Numbered from the stretch's first letter, positions 46,438 through 57,768 are shown. The stretch is DNA of 64,000 nt from Weissella cibaria (GCF_004521965.1 NZ_SDGK01000010.1:1-64000), one strand, 5' to 3'. Notes: a model not told the origin generated them from the sequence alone. Numbers and translations are program-made.

Positions 46438-47934
46438 ATGGCTGAGACTACTGAAAAGAAGATTCGTGTACGTTACGCCCCATCTCCAACTGGGCACCTA
46501 CACATTGGAAACGCTCGTACGGCATTGTTTAACTGGTTGTTCGCGCGTCACTACAAGGGTGAATTTGTGATCCGTATTGAAGACACTGACCAAGCGCGTA
46601 ACATCGCTGATGGTGAGAAGTCACAATTGGACAACTTGGCATGGTTGGGCTTGGACTGGGATGAATCTCCAGCCAACCCAGGTGAGTACGGTCCATACCG
46701 TCAATCAGAGCGTATGGATATTTACAAGCCATTGATTCAAGAGTTGTTGGACCGCGGTTTGGCGTACAAGTCATACAAGACGTCTGAAGAATTGGGAGCT
46801 GAGCGTGAGGCACAAATTGCTGCAAAGCAAGCACCACACTACCTTTATGAATATGCTGGCATGTCAGATGACGAAATTGCAGCTGCACAAGCTGAAGCTG
46901 AAGCAAAGGGCTTGCAACCAGTTGTTCGTTTCCGCGTTCCAGAAGACAAGCCATATGCTTGGGATGATATTGTAAAAGGTCATGTTGAAATCAACTCAAA
47001 CACTATCGGTGGTGACTGGGTTATTCAAAAGGCTGATGGTATGCCAACGTACAACTTTGCCGTTGTTGTGGACGACCACATGATGGAAATCTCTCACGTA
47101 TTGCGCGGGGATGACCACGTCTCAAACACGCCAAAGCAATTGATGATCTACGAAGCCTTTGGTTGGGAAGCACCAATCTTTGGTCACATGACGTTGATTA
47201 TTAACGCTGAGACTGGTAAGAAGTTGTCAAAGCGTGACGAGTCAATCTTGCAATTCATCGAGCAATATCGTGAATTGGGTTACTTGCCAGAAGCAATGCT
47301 GAACTTCATTGTTTTGTTGGGATGGTCACCAGTGGGCGAAAAGGAAATCTTCAACAAGAACCAATTGGTTAAGATGTTTGATGAAGCCCGCTTGTCAAAG
47401 TCACCAGCTAAGTTTGACAATAAGAAGCTTGAATGGGTTAACAACCAATGGATTAAGACGGCTGACCAAAACATGGTCTTTGACAAGTTAATGCAACAAC
47501 TTGTTAAGTCAGAATTGGTTAACCCAGCTGAATTAACGGCTGAAAAGATGCAGTGGTTACGTTCAGTGATGAATGTGTACATGGATGGTGTTTCATACAC
47601 GTCACAAATTGTGCCATTGGTAAAGCCGGTCTTCTTTGAGATGCCAGCTGCTGATGCCATTACGGACTCAGCAAAGGAATGGATGGCCGCTGAAAACGTG
47701 CCAGCAATGTTGAACTTGTTCATCGAAAAGATTGAAACAATGCCATTGTTCACAGCAGCTGCTATTTTGACTGCAATCCGCGAAATTCAAAACGAAATGG
47801 ACGTTAAGGCCCGTGCCCTATGGAACCCATTGCGTATTGCGACGACGCGTGAGGAACAAGGTCCAAACCTTGGTGAATTGCTAGAATTGCTAGGACGTGA
47901 GCAAACAATCGCGAACATCCGCGAATTCTTGTAA
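46438..47934 (+). CDS. gltX: Glutamyl-tRNA synthetase
   Basis: Charges tRNA-Glu and, in organisms lacking glutaminyl-tRNA synthetase, tRNA-Gln. 498 aa class I synthetase. The HIGH element reads HLHIGN (about 20-25) and the KMSKS element reads KKLSKRD (about 260-266). The anticodon-binding helical domain fills residues about 340-498. ATG after aaggagtag. Confidence 0.97.
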   Translation: MAETTEKKIRVRYAPSPTGHLHIGNARTALFNWLFARHYKGEFVIRIEDTDQARNIADGEKSQLDNLAWLGLDWDESPANPGEYGPYRQSERMDIYKPLIQELLDRGLAYKSYKTSEELGAEREAQIAAKQAPHYLYEYAGMSDDEIAAAQAEAEAKGLQPVVRFRVPEDKPYAWDDIVKGHVEINSNTIGGDWVIQKADGMPTYNFAVVVDDHMMEISHVLRGDDHVSNTPKQLMIYEAFGWEAPIFGHMTLIINAETGKKLSKRDESILQFIEQYRELGYLPEAMLNFIVLLGWSPVGEKEIFNKNQLVKMFDEARLSKSPAKFDNKKLEWVNNQWIKTADQNMVFDKLMQQLVKSELVNPAELTAEKMQWLRSVMNVYMDGVSYTSQIVPLVKPVFFEMPAADAITDSAKEWMAAENVPAMLNLFIEKIETMPLFTAAAILTAIREIQNEMDVKARALWNPLRIATTREEQGPNLGELLELLGREQTIANIREFL

Positions 47935-47950
47935 AAATTAACAACTAATT

Positions 47951-47982
47951 AGCTCAGTACCAATTTGGTGCTGGGCTTTTTT
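47951..47982 (+). terminator. Terminator after gltX
   Basis: Stem agctcagtaccaa/ggtgctgggct with G:T pairs and T6. Confidence 0.75.
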
Positions 47983-48013
47983 GTCGGTATTCAGGGTCGA
48001 CGCGTGGCGTCGA

Positions 48014-48194
48014 GGCATGGGACTGGGGAATTTCTCTGACAAAGATGACCCATGGGACACGCCCAACCGCGAGCACTATCCGTGGCTCCCATGCCGGTCG
48101 CATGTCTTGGGGTTTTGGCGCATAGACGGGCAGCGGTCGGGTCGGGCTTCTTTGTCCCGTGGGTGATCGCACTGAAATCCCTCAGTCCCATGCC
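48014..48194. repeat. Dispersed long-palindrome repeat, variant copy D
   Basis: About 180 bp of GC-rich non-coding sequence. The ends are inverted repeats: ggcatgggactggggaattt against the complement of aaatccctcagtcccatgcc. The inner arms also pair (ccatgggac with gtcccgtggg). Overall shape is that of copies A-C, but the core sequence differs. Confidence 0.7.
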
Positions 48195-48204
48195 AGCAGC
48201 CGCG

Positions 48205-48300
48205 ATGTTCTAGTTTAGATAGTCATATACAGAAAAAACGGGTGAACAGTGCGACCTTTTGTACGGTGGTGAATGAGAATTAAACAATCCGCGAAATACT
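48205..48300. repeat. Companion module next to copy D
   Basis: AT-rich stretch with gatgttct, tttagat, gtcata, gaacag and gaattaaacaat in the same order as 58740-58820. Confidence 0.5.
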
Positions 48301-48500
48301 TATATTAAATTATCTGGATAGCGCCGACCATGCGGTATGTTGACGGCATTTCAACCCAAGGCTGGTATGGCAAATGAGATATTCTGAATTGAGTAAGTTA
48401 GCCGTATTATCATCGGCCAAATGTGTGAACAGTTCGTCCATTTCTGTTTTGATGGATGGTAATCAAATGATTAGAGTAACTCTCGGCTGATGGCACGTAG
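48301..48500. other. Non-coding stretch between repeat copies D and B
   Basis: No gene seen. The last 70 bp (48418-48486, gtgaacag, ggtaatcaaatgattagagtaactct) match the companion module again. Confidence 0.45.
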
Positions 48501-48669
48501 GTGAGTGATTGGCGTAGCGATGACAGTAGGGAACTTACAAGCTCGGCCAACCGCCGGTTAGATAAGGCGATAGGAACCAGCCCCTTAGCACAATTATTTG
48601 GGTGCTAGCCGGTGATCGCGCTGGCGGAGTTTCCCAGCTGTCATCTTTGCTGAAGCCAATCTCCCACCC
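48501..48669. repeat. Dispersed long-palindrome repeat, copy B
   Basis: About 170 bp. Ends gtgagtgattggcgtagcga and gatgacag pair with ctgtcatctttgctgaagcc and ccaatctcccac. Core ggttagataaggc (48556-48568) and caattatttgggtg shared with copies A and C. It lies upstream of secA. Confidence 0.75.
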
Positions 48670-48803
48670 ACGTGCTTCGTCGCAACACGGCGACCAATGT
48701 GATTCAAAAAGAACGCACACAATCAGCGCCTAGAGTGTGTTAAAATAATTATTAGCACCATTGGCTGTATTAGCCGATGAAGACCAAGAGGGAATAGGTA
48801 AAT

Positions 48804-51170
48804 ATGGCTAATCCATTACGTAAAATAATTGAAAGTGATAAGGGAACAATGCGTCGCTTGAACCGTACTGCGGATCAAGTTGAGACGTTTGCCGATGAAA
48901 TGGCAGCCTTGTCGGATGAAGAACTACAATCAAAGACGCCGTACTTCCGTGAGCTATTGCAAAACGGTAAGACTTTGGACGATATTTTGCCGGAAGCCTT
49001 TGCGGTTGTCCGCGAAGGTGCACGCCGTGTATTGGGTTTGTACCCATTCCGTGTGCAAATCATGGGTTCTGCCGTTTTGCACGGTGGAAACATTGCCGAA
49101 ATGCGTACCGGTGAAGGTAAGACTTTGACGGCCACGATGGCGGTTTATTTGAATGCGTTGCCACAAGAAGGTGTTCACGTTGTCACGGTTAACGAGTACT
49201 TGTCTGCTCGTGACGGTGAGGAAATGGGTGAATTGTACAAGTGGCTTGGTTTGACGGTTGGTATCAATGGGTCAGAAATGTCACCTGATGAGAAGCGTGC
49301 CGCTTACAACGCTGATATTACATATACGACTAACTCAGAAATTGGGTTTGATTACTTGCGTGACAACATGGTTGCCCGCAAGGAAGACCGTGTACAACGT
49401 TCATTGAACTTTGCGTTGGTCGATGAAACTGACTCAATCTTGATTGACGAAGCGCGTACACCGTTGATTATCTCTGGTGCACCTGCCCAAGAGAGCACGC
49501 AATTGTACATTCGATCAGATCGCTTTGTTAAGTCCTTGACGAAGGAAGAAGACTTTACGGTCGACGAAGAATCAAAGACGGTTTTGCTACAAGATGAAGG
49601 TATTAAGAAGGCTGAGCGTTACTTTAACTTGGACAACTTGTACGATTCTGGTAACACGGCCTTGACTCACCACATTGATCAATCATTGCGTGCCAACTAC
49701 ACGATGTTCAACAACAAGGACTACGTTGTCCGTGATGGTGAAGTTGTCCTGGTCGATGCGTTCTCTGGTCGTATTCAAGAGGGACGTCGTTTCTCTGATG
49801 GTTTGCACCAAGCTTTGGAAGCCAAGGAACAAGTGCAAATTCAAGAAGATAACCGTGCAATGGCATCAATTACGTATCAAAACTTGTTCCGTCGTTATAA
49901 GAAGTTGTCAGGTATGACGGGTACGGCCAAGACTGAAGCAGAAGAGTTCCGTGAGATTTACAACATGGAAATTGTTGAAATTCCAACGAACCGACCTGTG
50001 CAACGTATCGACGAGCCAGACTTGTTGTACCCTAACTTGCGTTCTAAGTTTATCGCGGTTGTTGGCTTGGTTAAGGAATTGCACGAGAAGGGTCAACCAA
50101 TCTTGATTGGTACAGTTGCGGTTGAGACGTCAGAATTATTGTCTCAATTGCTTGACCGTGAAGGCATCCCCCACAACGTTTTGAATGCGAAGAACCACGC
50201 CAAAGAAGCTGAAATTGTTGCCAACGCTGGTCAACGTGGTGCCGTGACGATTGCCACCAACATGGCCGGTCGTGGAACTGACATCAAGCTTGGACCTGGG
50301 GTGTCGGATTTGGGCGGACTTGCCGTCATCGGAACTGAACGTCACGAATCGCGTCGTATTGATAATCAATTACGTGGACGTGCCGGTCGTCAAGGAGACA
50401 AGGGATACTCACAATTCTTCTTGTCATTGGAAGACGATTTGATGATTCGTTTCGGTGGTGAGCGCATTAAGACGCTGATGGAACGTATGAACCTTGCTGA
50501 AGAAGACGCGGTGATTAAGAACCGTTTGATTACACGGTCGGTTGAATCAGCGCAAAAGCGAGTTGAAGGTAATAACTACGACTCACGTAAGAACGTCTTG
50601 CAGTATGATGATGTTATGTCACAACAACGTAACACGTTCTATGACAACCGTAACCAAGTTATCGATGAAGAAGAATCATTGCGCAATGTTATCTTGCCAA
50701 TGGTTGAGCGAACGATTAACCGTGTTGTTGAACGTCACGCCTTGGGTAAAGAAGACGAATGGGACTTGCAGTCAATTGTAGATTTTGCTGGGGCAGTGAT
50801 TGTACCTGACGACTCAATTGACGTCTCTGATTTGCAGGGCAAGTCACAAGACGACATTAAGTCATACTTGTACAACCGTGCGAAGGAAGTCTACGATCAA
50901 AAGCGTGATGCTTTGGTTGACGATGAGCAATTATTGCAATTCACACGTGTTGTTATCTTGCGTGTCGTGGATGCCCAATGGACGGACCACATGGATGCCA
51001 TGAACCAATTGCGTGATGCCATTCAATTGCGTGGTTACGGTCAATTGAACCCATTGATTGAATATCAAAACGAAGGATTCCGCATGTTTGAAGAGATGAT
51101 TGCTGGGATTGAATATGACGCCACGCGTTTGTTCATGAAGTCAGAAATTCGTCAAAACTTGCGTGCCTGA
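48804..51170 (+). CDS. secA: Protein translocase ATPase SecA
   Basis: Motor that pushes preproteins through SecYEG. 788 aa. Walker [10 protein letters not shown] (about 100-108), DEAD-like [16 protein letters not shown] (about 206-221), helicase motif GRAGRQGD (about 530-537), and the IRIS/scaffold helices are present. The C-terminal zinc-binding tail is absent, as in many lactobacilli. ATG after gagggaatag. Ends with a terminator. Confidence 0.97.
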   Translation: MANPLRKIIESDKGTMRRLNRTADQVETFADEMAALSDEELQSKTPYFRELLQNGKTLDDILPEAFAVVREGARRVLGLYPFRVQIMGSAVLHGGNIAEMRTGEGKTLTATMAVYLNALPQEGVHVVTVNEYLSARDGEEMGELYKWLGLTVGINGSEMSPDEKRAAYNADITYTTNSEIGFDYLRDNMVARKEDRVQRSLNFALVDETDSILIDEARTPLIISGAPAQESTQLYIRSDRFVKSLTKEEDFTVDEESKTVLLQDEGIKKAERYFNLDNLYDSGNTALTHHIDQSLRANYTMFNNKDYVVRDGEVVLVDAFSGRIQEGRRFSDGLHQALEAKEQVQIQEDNRAMASITYQNLFRRYKKLSGMTGTAKTEAEEFREIYNMEIVEIPTNRPVQRIDEPDLLYPNLRSKFIAVVGLVKELHEKGQPILIGTVAVETSELLSQLLDREGIPHNVLNAKNHAKEAEIVANAGQRGAVTIATNMAGRGTDIKLGPGVSDLGGLAVIGTERHESRRIDNQLRGRAGRQGDKGYSQFFLSLEDDLMIRFGGERIKTLMERMNLAEEDAVIKNRLITRSVESAQKRVEGNNYDSRKNVLQYDDVMSQQRNTFYDNRNQVIDEEESLRNVILPMVERTINRVVERHALGKEDEWDLQSIVDFAGAVIVPDDSIDVSDLQGKSQDDIKSYLYNRAKEVYDQKRDALVDDEQLLQFTRVVILRVVDAQWTDHMDAMNQLRDAIQLRGYGQLNPLIEYQNEGFRMFEEMIAGIEYDATRLFMKSEIRQNLRA

Positions 51171-51183
51171 ACACAAATTTAAC

Positions 51184-51214
51184 GGGGAAAGTCGGGTAGC
51201 TGGCTTTCCTTTTT
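51184..51214 (+). terminator. Terminator after secA
   Basis: Stem ggaaagtc/ggctttcc, T5. Confidence 0.75.
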
Positions 51215-51235
51215 CATATCAAAGAGGAGAAGATA

Positions 51236-52351
51236 ATGGAGCTTTCAGAAGCACGCCGTTCATTAGCTGAAATGGGCGAAGAAATTACGCGATTTGGTGA
51301 GTCATTGGATTTGGATGCTTTGAATGACGAAATCGCCGCAAACGAAGACGACATGGCACAACCCGATTTTTGGAATGATAATGTTGCCGCTCAAAAAGTG
51401 ATTGACGCGAATAATATTTTGAAGGGGCGCCGAGATGATTATTTGAATCTGACGGCAGGCGTAGAAAATGTTGAAACAGCTCTTGAACTGTTAGCCGAGA
51501 TGCCGGATGAAGATATGCAAGCCGAAATGGAAGCTGATCTTGAAAAGTTAGCCGCTGACTTGGAATCTTACCGATTAGCTCAACTGCTTAATGAACCTTA
51601 TGACAAGAACAATGCGATTCTTGAAATCCACCCCGGTTCAGGTGGAACGGAGTCTGCTGACTGGGGTGCAAACCTGCAACGAATGTACACCCGTTGGGCA
51701 GAACGCCATGGTTTCAAGGTTGAAATCATGGATTATCACCCCGGCGATGTGGCCGGAATTGATTCGGCGACCTTGATGATTACCGGGCACAATGCGTACG
51801 GCTACCTGCGCTCAGAACGTGGGGTGCACCGATTTGTTCGTATCTCACCGTTTGATTCAGCTGGTCGCCGCCACACGTCTTTTGTTTCAATCGATGTGAT
51901 GCCAGAATTGGATGACTCAGTGGATGTCGATATTAATCCAGCTGACGTTAAGATGGACGTTTATCGTGCATCTGGAGCAGGTGGACAGCATATTAACAAG
52001 ACGTCATCAGCTGTTCGTTTGACACACATCCCAACTGGAATTGTCGTTGCCTCACAGCAACAACGTTCACAATTCCAGAACAAGGATACGGCCTATGCCA
52101 TGCTGCGTGCAAAGCTTTACCAACTTGAGATGGATAAGAAGGAAAAGGAACGTGCATCAATTGCTGGCGAGCAACTGGAAAACGGTTGGGGGTCTCAAAT
52201 TCGGTCATATGTCTTCCAACCATACCGGATGGTAAAGGATCATCGAACTAATTATGAGTCTGGTAATCCACAAGGCGTAATGGATGGTGATCTAGATCCG
52301 TTCATTAATGCTTACCTACGTTGGAAGCTTGCTGAGCAAAACCCTGACTAA
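51236..52351 (+). CDS. prfB: Peptide chain release factor 2, single frame
   Basis: Reads UGA and UAA stop codons. 371 aa in one uninterrupted frame. The SPF stop-recognition tripeptide is in RISPFDSAG (about 201-209) and the catalytic GGQ in SGAGGQHIN (about 247-255). The programmed +1 frameshift near codon 25 found in many bacteria (ctttga following a Shine-Dalgarno-like stretch) is missing: at that point the DNA reads gagtcattggatttg without a stop. ATG after gaggag. Confidence 0.95.
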   Translation: MELSEARRSLAEMGEEITRFGESLDLDALNDEIAANEDDMAQPDFWNDNVAAQKVIDANNILKGRRDDYLNLTAGVENVETALELLAEMPDEDMQAEMEADLEKLAADLESYRLAQLLNEPYDKNNAILEIHPGSGGTESADWGANLQRMYTRWAERHGFKVEIMDYHPGDVAGIDSATLMITGHNAYGYLRSERGVHRFVRISPFDSAGRRHTSFVSIDVMPELDDSVDVDINPADVKMDVYRASGAGGQHINKTSSAVRLTHIPTGIVVASQQQRSQFQNKDTAYAMLRAKLYQLEMDKKEKERASIAGEQLENGWGSQIRSYVFQPYRMVKDHRTNYESGNPQGVMDGDLDPFINAYLRWKLAEQNPD

Positions 52352-52451
52352 AAGTAGCAAAATACTTTTTTCACAATGAACAATTTTTCGGAATGTTTGT
52401 AAGAAAGTGTTAAATAATATATTTCTGTACATTAATTCACAGTTCTTAAGT

Positions 52452-52489
52452 AGCGACAAAGGCCTATATAAAGGTGCTTGTCGCTTTTT
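52452..52489 (+). terminator. Terminator after prfB
   Basis: Stem agcgacaa/ttgtcgct, T5. Confidence 0.75.
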
Positions 52490-52619
52490 GTTTCATGAAC
52501 GAAACATCAGGTGTGAAGAACGTGTGAATACTCTATTGCTAAATTAATGTAAGTACATTATAGTTGTATATGTTAATTGATTCACATATTTTATTTAGGA
52601 TTATTTAGGAGATATTATT

Positions 52620-53219
52620 ATGATTTCATGGTTGCGTAACAACAAGGTTGCGATGTGGATTTTGACGGTTATCCGTATTTACTTGGGATTCCAATGGGCG
52701 CTTGATGGTTTCTCAAAGTTGACGGAAGGCTTCACAGCAATCGGTTTTATTCGTAAGGCAATTGTTAGCCCAGTTGCTGATGCCCACGCCTCAGCTGGCT
52801 TTGCTAAGGAAACGGTTAAGAACATGGCTTTGATTGGTCAAAAGGTATCATTGGAAAACATTCACTATGCTTCAAGTGATCAATCATACGCATGGTACAC
52901 GAGTTTCTTGAAGGCTGTTACGAACAACGGAACGAACACGCACTTCTTTGACTTCGTTGTTGCTTGGGGTGAGTTGCTTGTCGGTTTGGGACTGATTTTT
53001 GGAACGTTGACTTTGGCAGCAGCCTTCTTCGGTTTGATCATGAACTTCTCATACGTTTTGGCTGGTACAGTTTCAACCAACCCAACGTTTATCTTGATTG
53101 AATTCTTCATCTTGATGGGTGGTTATAACTCAGCACGTATCGGTTTGGACCACTGGGTAACACCATTCTTGCGTTCAAAGTTGCCATTCTTGAACAATGA
53201 CATTGAGATTAGCAAGTAA
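52620..53219 (+). CDS. DoxX-family membrane protein
   Basis: 199 aa with four or five helices. The N-terminal RIYLGFQWALDGFSKL segment and the later GELLVGLGLIFGTLT helix match DoxX. High codon bias suggests strong expression. It starts after aggagatatt. Function unresolved; DoxX proteins elsewhere are linked to redox stress. Confidence 0.82.
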   Translation: MISWLRNNKVAMWILTVIRIYLGFQWALDGFSKLTEGFTAIGFIRKAIVSPVADAHASAGFAKETVKNMALIGQKVSLENIHYASSDQSYAWYTSFLKAVTNNGTNTHFFDFVVAWGELLVGLGLIFGTLTLAAAFFGLIMNFSYVLAGTVSTNPTFILIEFFILMGGYNSARIGLDHWVTPFLRSKLPFLNNDIEISK

Positions 53220-53237
53220 GAATTACTGATAAAAATA

Positions 53238-53270
53238 AGCGACTAGAATTTCGGTTCTAGTCGCTTTTTG
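53238..53270 (+). terminator. Terminator after the DoxX gene
   Basis: Stem agcgactagaa/ttctagtcgct, T5. Confidence 0.9.
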
Positions 53271-53448
53271 GTTTGCTTATGCACAAAAAGTAAAAATAAG
53301 ATTAATTAACTCAGTTTTAGGACAAAATGAGTACAGCATTGAATTTTTAGTAAACTATCGATAAGTAATGAAGTTAATGTAGGTTTTATGATGAAGCTGG
53401 CTGAGGTGATAATTGGTGATTGTTGTCATCCTAAAGGCTAACTAGCTT

Positions 53449-55050
53449 TTGAGTAAATTAGGAGTGGGTAAAACGATTCAACGAGACGGAACTAGGAAGA
53501 AGCTGTATAAAGCGAGTAAGTTATGGGTTGTGCCAACATTGTTTGCTGTTGCGCTTAGTGGTGTGACTGTCGCGCAACCGGCTTCAGTTGCAACAAGGCG
53601 GCAGACAGCAACGAAAAAAGCGATTGCAACTGCGACCTCGGCAGCGAAAATTGCAAAATATATGAGTTTGTAGTCAGCAGCGACGAATGGCCAGACGACG
53701 CAGATTGTCAGTCAAGCTACGAGTGCCACAACAGTTGCAACGTTAGCTAGTGCTATGGGGACTAAATAAGTGGCTGACATATCCAATCGCCAAAAAGTAC
53801 TCAAGTTATTTGTGAACAAAGAAGGGATTTACAAGTCTGTCGCGACATCCGCTGTTAAGGCGGCTAAGTCTACTGCTGCGACAATTGCCTTACGGAAAAC
53901 GCAATCGTATGCGACCTGTAGGAAACAGGGCGGTATCAAATGCTAATCAGCAATTAAGTGCAGCAAAATCAAATAAAGCCATGGTAAGTTACGTCGCAAG
54001 TGAAGTGCGAGATGATGGACGAAGTACGAATAGCGCGGTCGCGGCTATTCGAAATAACTTGAAGGTCATCTCATTGGCGATAAGTTACTTGTCAGCGAGT
54101 CGTGCTAATTTTAGCTATACAACACATTCTGCTGTACCACAAGAAAATAATGGTATGGTGATGGGGTCATTAGCCTTGAATACGACATTAGACTCATATA
54201 CCAATCGTGACATGGCAACGAAGTATAGTGGGTATAACTTATTGACGCCGGCTGATATTGCAAAGAATTTAAATTCACAGTACATGAGTATTTGTTCTGA
54301 AGTGTTGTCAGCAACGTCATCCGCCACAGTCCGCAATCCAGCAGAATTACCAACGAGTTTGTCTGTTCCAGCCTTTGGCAAAACTTCGGCGGTAATTTAG
54401 GCGATCAAAGTGACACTAAGTTATTGGGTTACTTACGCATCAAACCGATTGACGGTGATCGATCCGTTGATATCTCGAGAGGGTTAGCGACAGCGCAAAA
54501 TCAAGAGTTTACGAATTATGCTGTTCAATTGATAAATGGCTATCGCAAGACTGTAGGCTTAGATAACTTGAAGACATCTGATTTTGTGTTGAAGGGGGAC
54601 TTTATCCGATATTGCAAATCGTGATCAACAAGGTTATGGTGTGCAACAACATAAAAGCTTTAATGATATGTTAGCTGCAATGTGCAAAGCCAATGGGTTA
54701 AGCAATACGGATAGCATGTTGGCTGATAGGTTTGTTGACTAAGAGTCAACGCAGATTACAACAAGTTATTATCAATGGCAAACGCTTGCCTCGGGAAGTC
54801 GGAACTCGCCAGAAGATTGGTCGTCGGTCTTTACGATGACGGGGTTATAGGTCTCGATTTATAACGGCATTTATGGCGCGTTATTTGATGATGGTGGCTC
54901 TGCACGGGAACATCGTACGACTTTGTTGCAGCCTGGCATTCGGACAAATGAGCTTAATGCATCTGGTGCAACAAAGCATTACGATTGAATATGGCATTGG
55001 CCATTCTAAAAATGCATTCAGCGTATGTTGCAAACTAAATAGCTTTTTGA
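53449..55050 (+). pseudogene. Decayed SEC10/PgrA-type surface protein
   Basis: It starts (TTG at 53449) with a degraded KxYKxGKxW-type signal peptide (KLYKASKLWVVPTLFAVAL), then an Ala/Thr-rich coiled-coil region broken by stops at about 53671 and 53767 and frameshifts near 53900 and 54400. Pieces 53885-54400, 54421-54624 and 54625-55050 carry the SEC10/PgrA elements, such as EFTNYAVQLINGYRKTVGL and a GALFDDGGSAREHRTTLL-like end. At least four disabling changes are seen, so it is dead. The intact ancestor would have been a wall-linked adhesion or surface-exclusion protein. Confidence 0.75.
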
Positions 55051-55077
55051 TTATTAGGTAAGAATGCAATATATAAA

Positions 55078-55105
55078 ATAGGCAGCCTACATAGCGGCTG
55101 CCTAT
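55078..55105 (+). terminator. Terminator after the PgrA-like remnant
   Basis: Stem taggcagcc/ggctgccta followed by tttt. Confidence 0.8.
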
Positions 55106-55273
55106 TTTGCGTTATTTTTTGTCAGGTGTAATAGCGGTAACGACAAAATTGATAATTATTTCCAAAGTAATTCCTAATAAATCCATTAACATGACAATGC
55201 CCCCAAAAAAATCTTTGGAGGAAAGCATATCACGTTGCAATAGTCAGTTATATAAACATCTTTTAACGACAAA

Positions 55274-55310
55274 ATAAATAAGTGCTATTAAGATAGTAGC
55301 ACTTATTTAT
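55274..55310 (-). terminator. Terminator of the FemAB gene
   Basis: Stem aaataagtgcta/tagcacttattt immediately past the femAB-type stop on the minus strand. Confidence 0.7.
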
Positions 55311-55320
55311 TAGCTATCAT

Positions 55321-56337
55321 TTATTTGCGAACGAGTTCATCGTACGTGGCGTCATCAAGCACAACGTCGATTTCACCGATGTATTCGCGGGGGTCATCCT
55401 TAACGAAGGTGCGCTTGAAGACGAACAAACCATCTTCAGGGGAAGCTTCACCGATACCCCCCATATCATATAACGAGACGTTGTTATCTATAGCCCATTG
55501 GATCATTTCGGTCTGAACCGCATAAGGGGCGTAGTAGATGTTGCCATCCATTGAACCAGCATACATGTACCAGATCTTGTCACCGAACTTGAATCCAATA
55601 CCAGTTGAAAGCAATTCGCCTTCGCGCTCAGCAATGTAGATACGCATAATATCGTCACCAGAGAACGCTGCCTGCATCCGTTCAAAGTATTCCTTAGGAC
55701 GGTGAGAAATACCGTGACGGTCGGCCATATCGCTGTACGTCTCAAAGAATGCGTCGAGAGCGGCTTGATTGTTAGCATAACGTACTGTCACGCCATCGCG
55801 GAATGGGCGCTTTAGTTTTGATTTCGTCTTTGAAGGGTATAAGTCAAGGGTTTCCCTCGCATCTGGCTTAGCCGTCAAATCGAGGACCATGTTCAACCGG
55901 GGTTGGATAGTTGCGTGCATACCTTCATCAGCTACATTACGGTTACGCGTTTCATACCCGCGTGCGTGCAAATCAGCGTCCAATTTTTCTGAAAAGGCAA
56001 TTTCAGGGTCAATACGCAATAGGTAGGCATCGTCGTCTGCCAAAGCTGCCTTAGCTTCTACAATTAGTTGATCAAACAAATCTAAGTCAGTCATATCCAT
56101 GACAGGCCCCTTAGAAGCGTAAGCGAACTTTTTACCACTTGGCGTGTTAGTTAACAACATTGAAAGGGCAGCGACAATATCGCCAGCCTCGTTTTCTACA
56201 TACGCGTATCGAGGCTCCCAATTATTCTTGACTTGGGCCCAACCAAGGTCTTGTGTCACCTGACCGAACTTTGAACTGCGGACAAAATCGTTGTAACGTG
56301 CGATCGCAGTTTCATCACTCATATCCAAAACTGGCAT
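55321..56337 (-). CDS. FemAB-family peptidoglycan bridge transferase
   Basis: 338 aa. Adds an amino acid from aminoacyl-tRNA to the lipid-linked peptidoglycan precursor, building the interpeptide bridge. Two GNAT-like halves are seen. The first has FGQVTQDLGWAQVKNNW (about 24-40). The second has KTKSKLKRPFRDGVTVRYANN (about 169-189) and WYMYAGSMDGNIYYAPYAVQTEMIQWAIDN, the family's conserved core. It lacks the long coiled-coil insertion of FemA/MurM, so it is a short form. Minus strand, ribosome binding site gaaaga-aagga. Confidence 0.88.
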   Translation of the reverse strand: MPVLDMSDETAIARYNDFVRSSKFGQVTQDLGWAQVKNNWEPRYAYVENEAGDIVAALSMLLTNTPSGKKFAYASKGPVMDMTDLDLFDQLIVEAKAALADDDAYLLRIDPEIAFSEKLDADLHARGYETRNRNVADEGMHATIQPRLNMVLDLTAKPDARETLDLYPSKTKSKLKRPFRDGVTVRYANNQAALDAFFETYSDMADRHGISHRPKEYFERMQAAFSGDDIMRIYIAEREGELLSTGIGFKFGDKIWYMYAGSMDGNIYYAPYAVQTEMIQWAIDNNVSLYDMGGIGEASPEDGLFVFKRTFVKDDPREYIGEIDVVLDDATYDELVRK

Positions 56338-56467
56338 GATATCCTTCTTTCTCTTTGCTTTAAATTCGTCAATTAATTATTGTAGCTTGCTTAGTGCAAC
56401 TAAGCTACAAAATACCTTAAAAATTATAACATAGGCAAGTTACTTAAATTCAGCGTATAATAGAACT

Positions 56468-57238
56468 ATGGAAACTATTACATCAGTACAAAACAGCCGT
56501 GTTAAGTCATGGCAAAAGTTGCAAACGAAGAAGGGTCGCCAAGCAAGTAAGACATACTTGTTGGACGGCTGGCACTTGGTCCAAGAGGCCATTCAACACG
56601 AGGGTAAGTTGCATGCAATTATGGCAACGCCCGAACAATTAGCAGAGCACCAAGAGGCGTTACCACTTGGCGTGCCTGTTTTTGAAATTACGACGGACAT
56701 CGCTAAGAAGTTGTCTGATTTGGTAACACCACAAGGTGTTTTTGCGGAAGTATCTTTGCCAACAGCAACCCGTGAGCCACGTTTTATTCACGATGGTGCA
56801 TGGTTGTTCTTGGATGCGATTCAAGATCCTGGTAACATCGGTACGATGGTTCGTACAGCTGATGCGGCAGGTTTCGCCGGGGTCGTCTTTGGAAATGGTT
56901 CTGTTGATCCATATTCACCAAAGGCATTACGTGCGATGCAAGGTTCACAATTCCACATGACACTCACAACCGGCGACTTGCAGGATTGGACCGCAGCCTT
57001 TACTCAAAATGATATCAATGTGTATGGGACACAATTGGATCCAGAAGCTGCTGACTTGTTTACCATTCCTGCACAGTCACAATTTGCGCTAATCATGGGT
57101 AATGAAGGCCAAGGAATGGCCGCTGATTTGGCTAAGATGACGACTAAGAATTTGTACATTCCATTGACAGGAGATGCAGAATCATTGAACGTCGCTGTCG
57201 CAGCTGGAATTGCAATGTTTGCCTTGAAGGTGCGCTAA
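56468..57238 (+). CDS. SpoU/TrmH-family RNA methyltransferase
   Basis: 256 aa. An N-terminal substrate-binding domain (about 5-90) is followed by the SPOUT domain with the three motifs DAIQDPGNIGTMVRTADA (about 117-134), IMGNEGQGM (about 209-217) and SLNVAVAAGI (about 239-248). It probably 2'-O-methylates ribose in rRNA. Divergent from the FemAB gene. Confidence 0.93.
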   Translation: METITSVQNSRVKSWQKLQTKKGRQASKTYLLDGWHLVQEAIQHEGKLHAIMATPEQLAEHQEALPLGVPVFEITTDIAKKLSDLVTPQGVFAEVSLPTATREPRFIHDGAWLFLDAIQDPGNIGTMVRTADAAGFAGVVFGNGSVDPYSPKALRAMQGSQFHMTLTTGDLQDWTAAFTQNDINVYGTQLDPEAADLFTIPAQSQFALIMGNEGQGMAADLAKMTTKNLYIPLTGDAESLNVAVAAGIAMFALKVR

Positions 57239-57288
57239 GTTAAAAGTTAAAACGATTATTCGTTAATCATGTAAAAAGGGGGACATTT

Positions 57289-57768
57289 ATGCAGGATTGG
57301 CAACGTGATAAAGCGTATTCAAATATTGTTAAAGATTTATTGGCACACCCACAGGTTCAAGAGTTGGCTAATTACACACAACACCACCACTCTGATCGTT
57401 TGACGCACTCAATTGTGGTGTCATACGTCAGTTATCAATTGGGGTTGCGGTTAGGACTCAACGCAACGGCTTTGGCGCGTGCTGGTATACTGCATGACTT
57501 GTTCTTTTATGATTGGCGAACAACCAAATTTGAATTGGGAACACATGCGTTCATTCATCCGCGCGTTTCATTACGAAATGCAGAGAAAATTACACAACTA
57601 TCGCCAATGGAAAAGGACATTATTCTCAAACATATGTGGGGGGCCACAGCGGCATTACCACATTATCGTGAAAGTCTTTTATTGGATTTAGTGGATGACT
57701 ATATGGCTATCGCTGAATTCTTTTCACCGGCATCAGCACGTGTAAAACGACTGTTCCATGCAAACTAA
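57289..57768 (+). CDS. HD-domain hydrolase
   Basis: 159 aa. Metal ligands follow the HD pattern: His in HHHSDRLTHS (about 32), AGILHDLFFYDW with His-Asp (about 69-70) and a late Asp in LLDLVDDYMA (about 139). Probably a phosphohydrolase acting on nucleotides. ATG after aaaggggga, 50 bp behind the methyltransferase gene and likely co-transcribed. Confidence 0.85.
   Translation: MQDWQRDKAYSNIVKDLLAHPQVQELANYTQHHHSDRLTHSIVVSYVSYQLGLRLGLNATALARAGILHDLFFYDWRTTKFELGTHAFIHPRVSLRNAEKITQLSPMEKDIILKHMWGATAALPHYRESLLLDLVDDYMAIAEFFSPASARVKRLFHAN

Noticed and set aside
47954-48172. Several 60-70-codon ORFs on both strands in the 48.1-kb repeat
   Set aside because: They mirror each other across the palindrome, lack ribosome binding sites and start codons in context, and reflect GC-rich inverted repeats.
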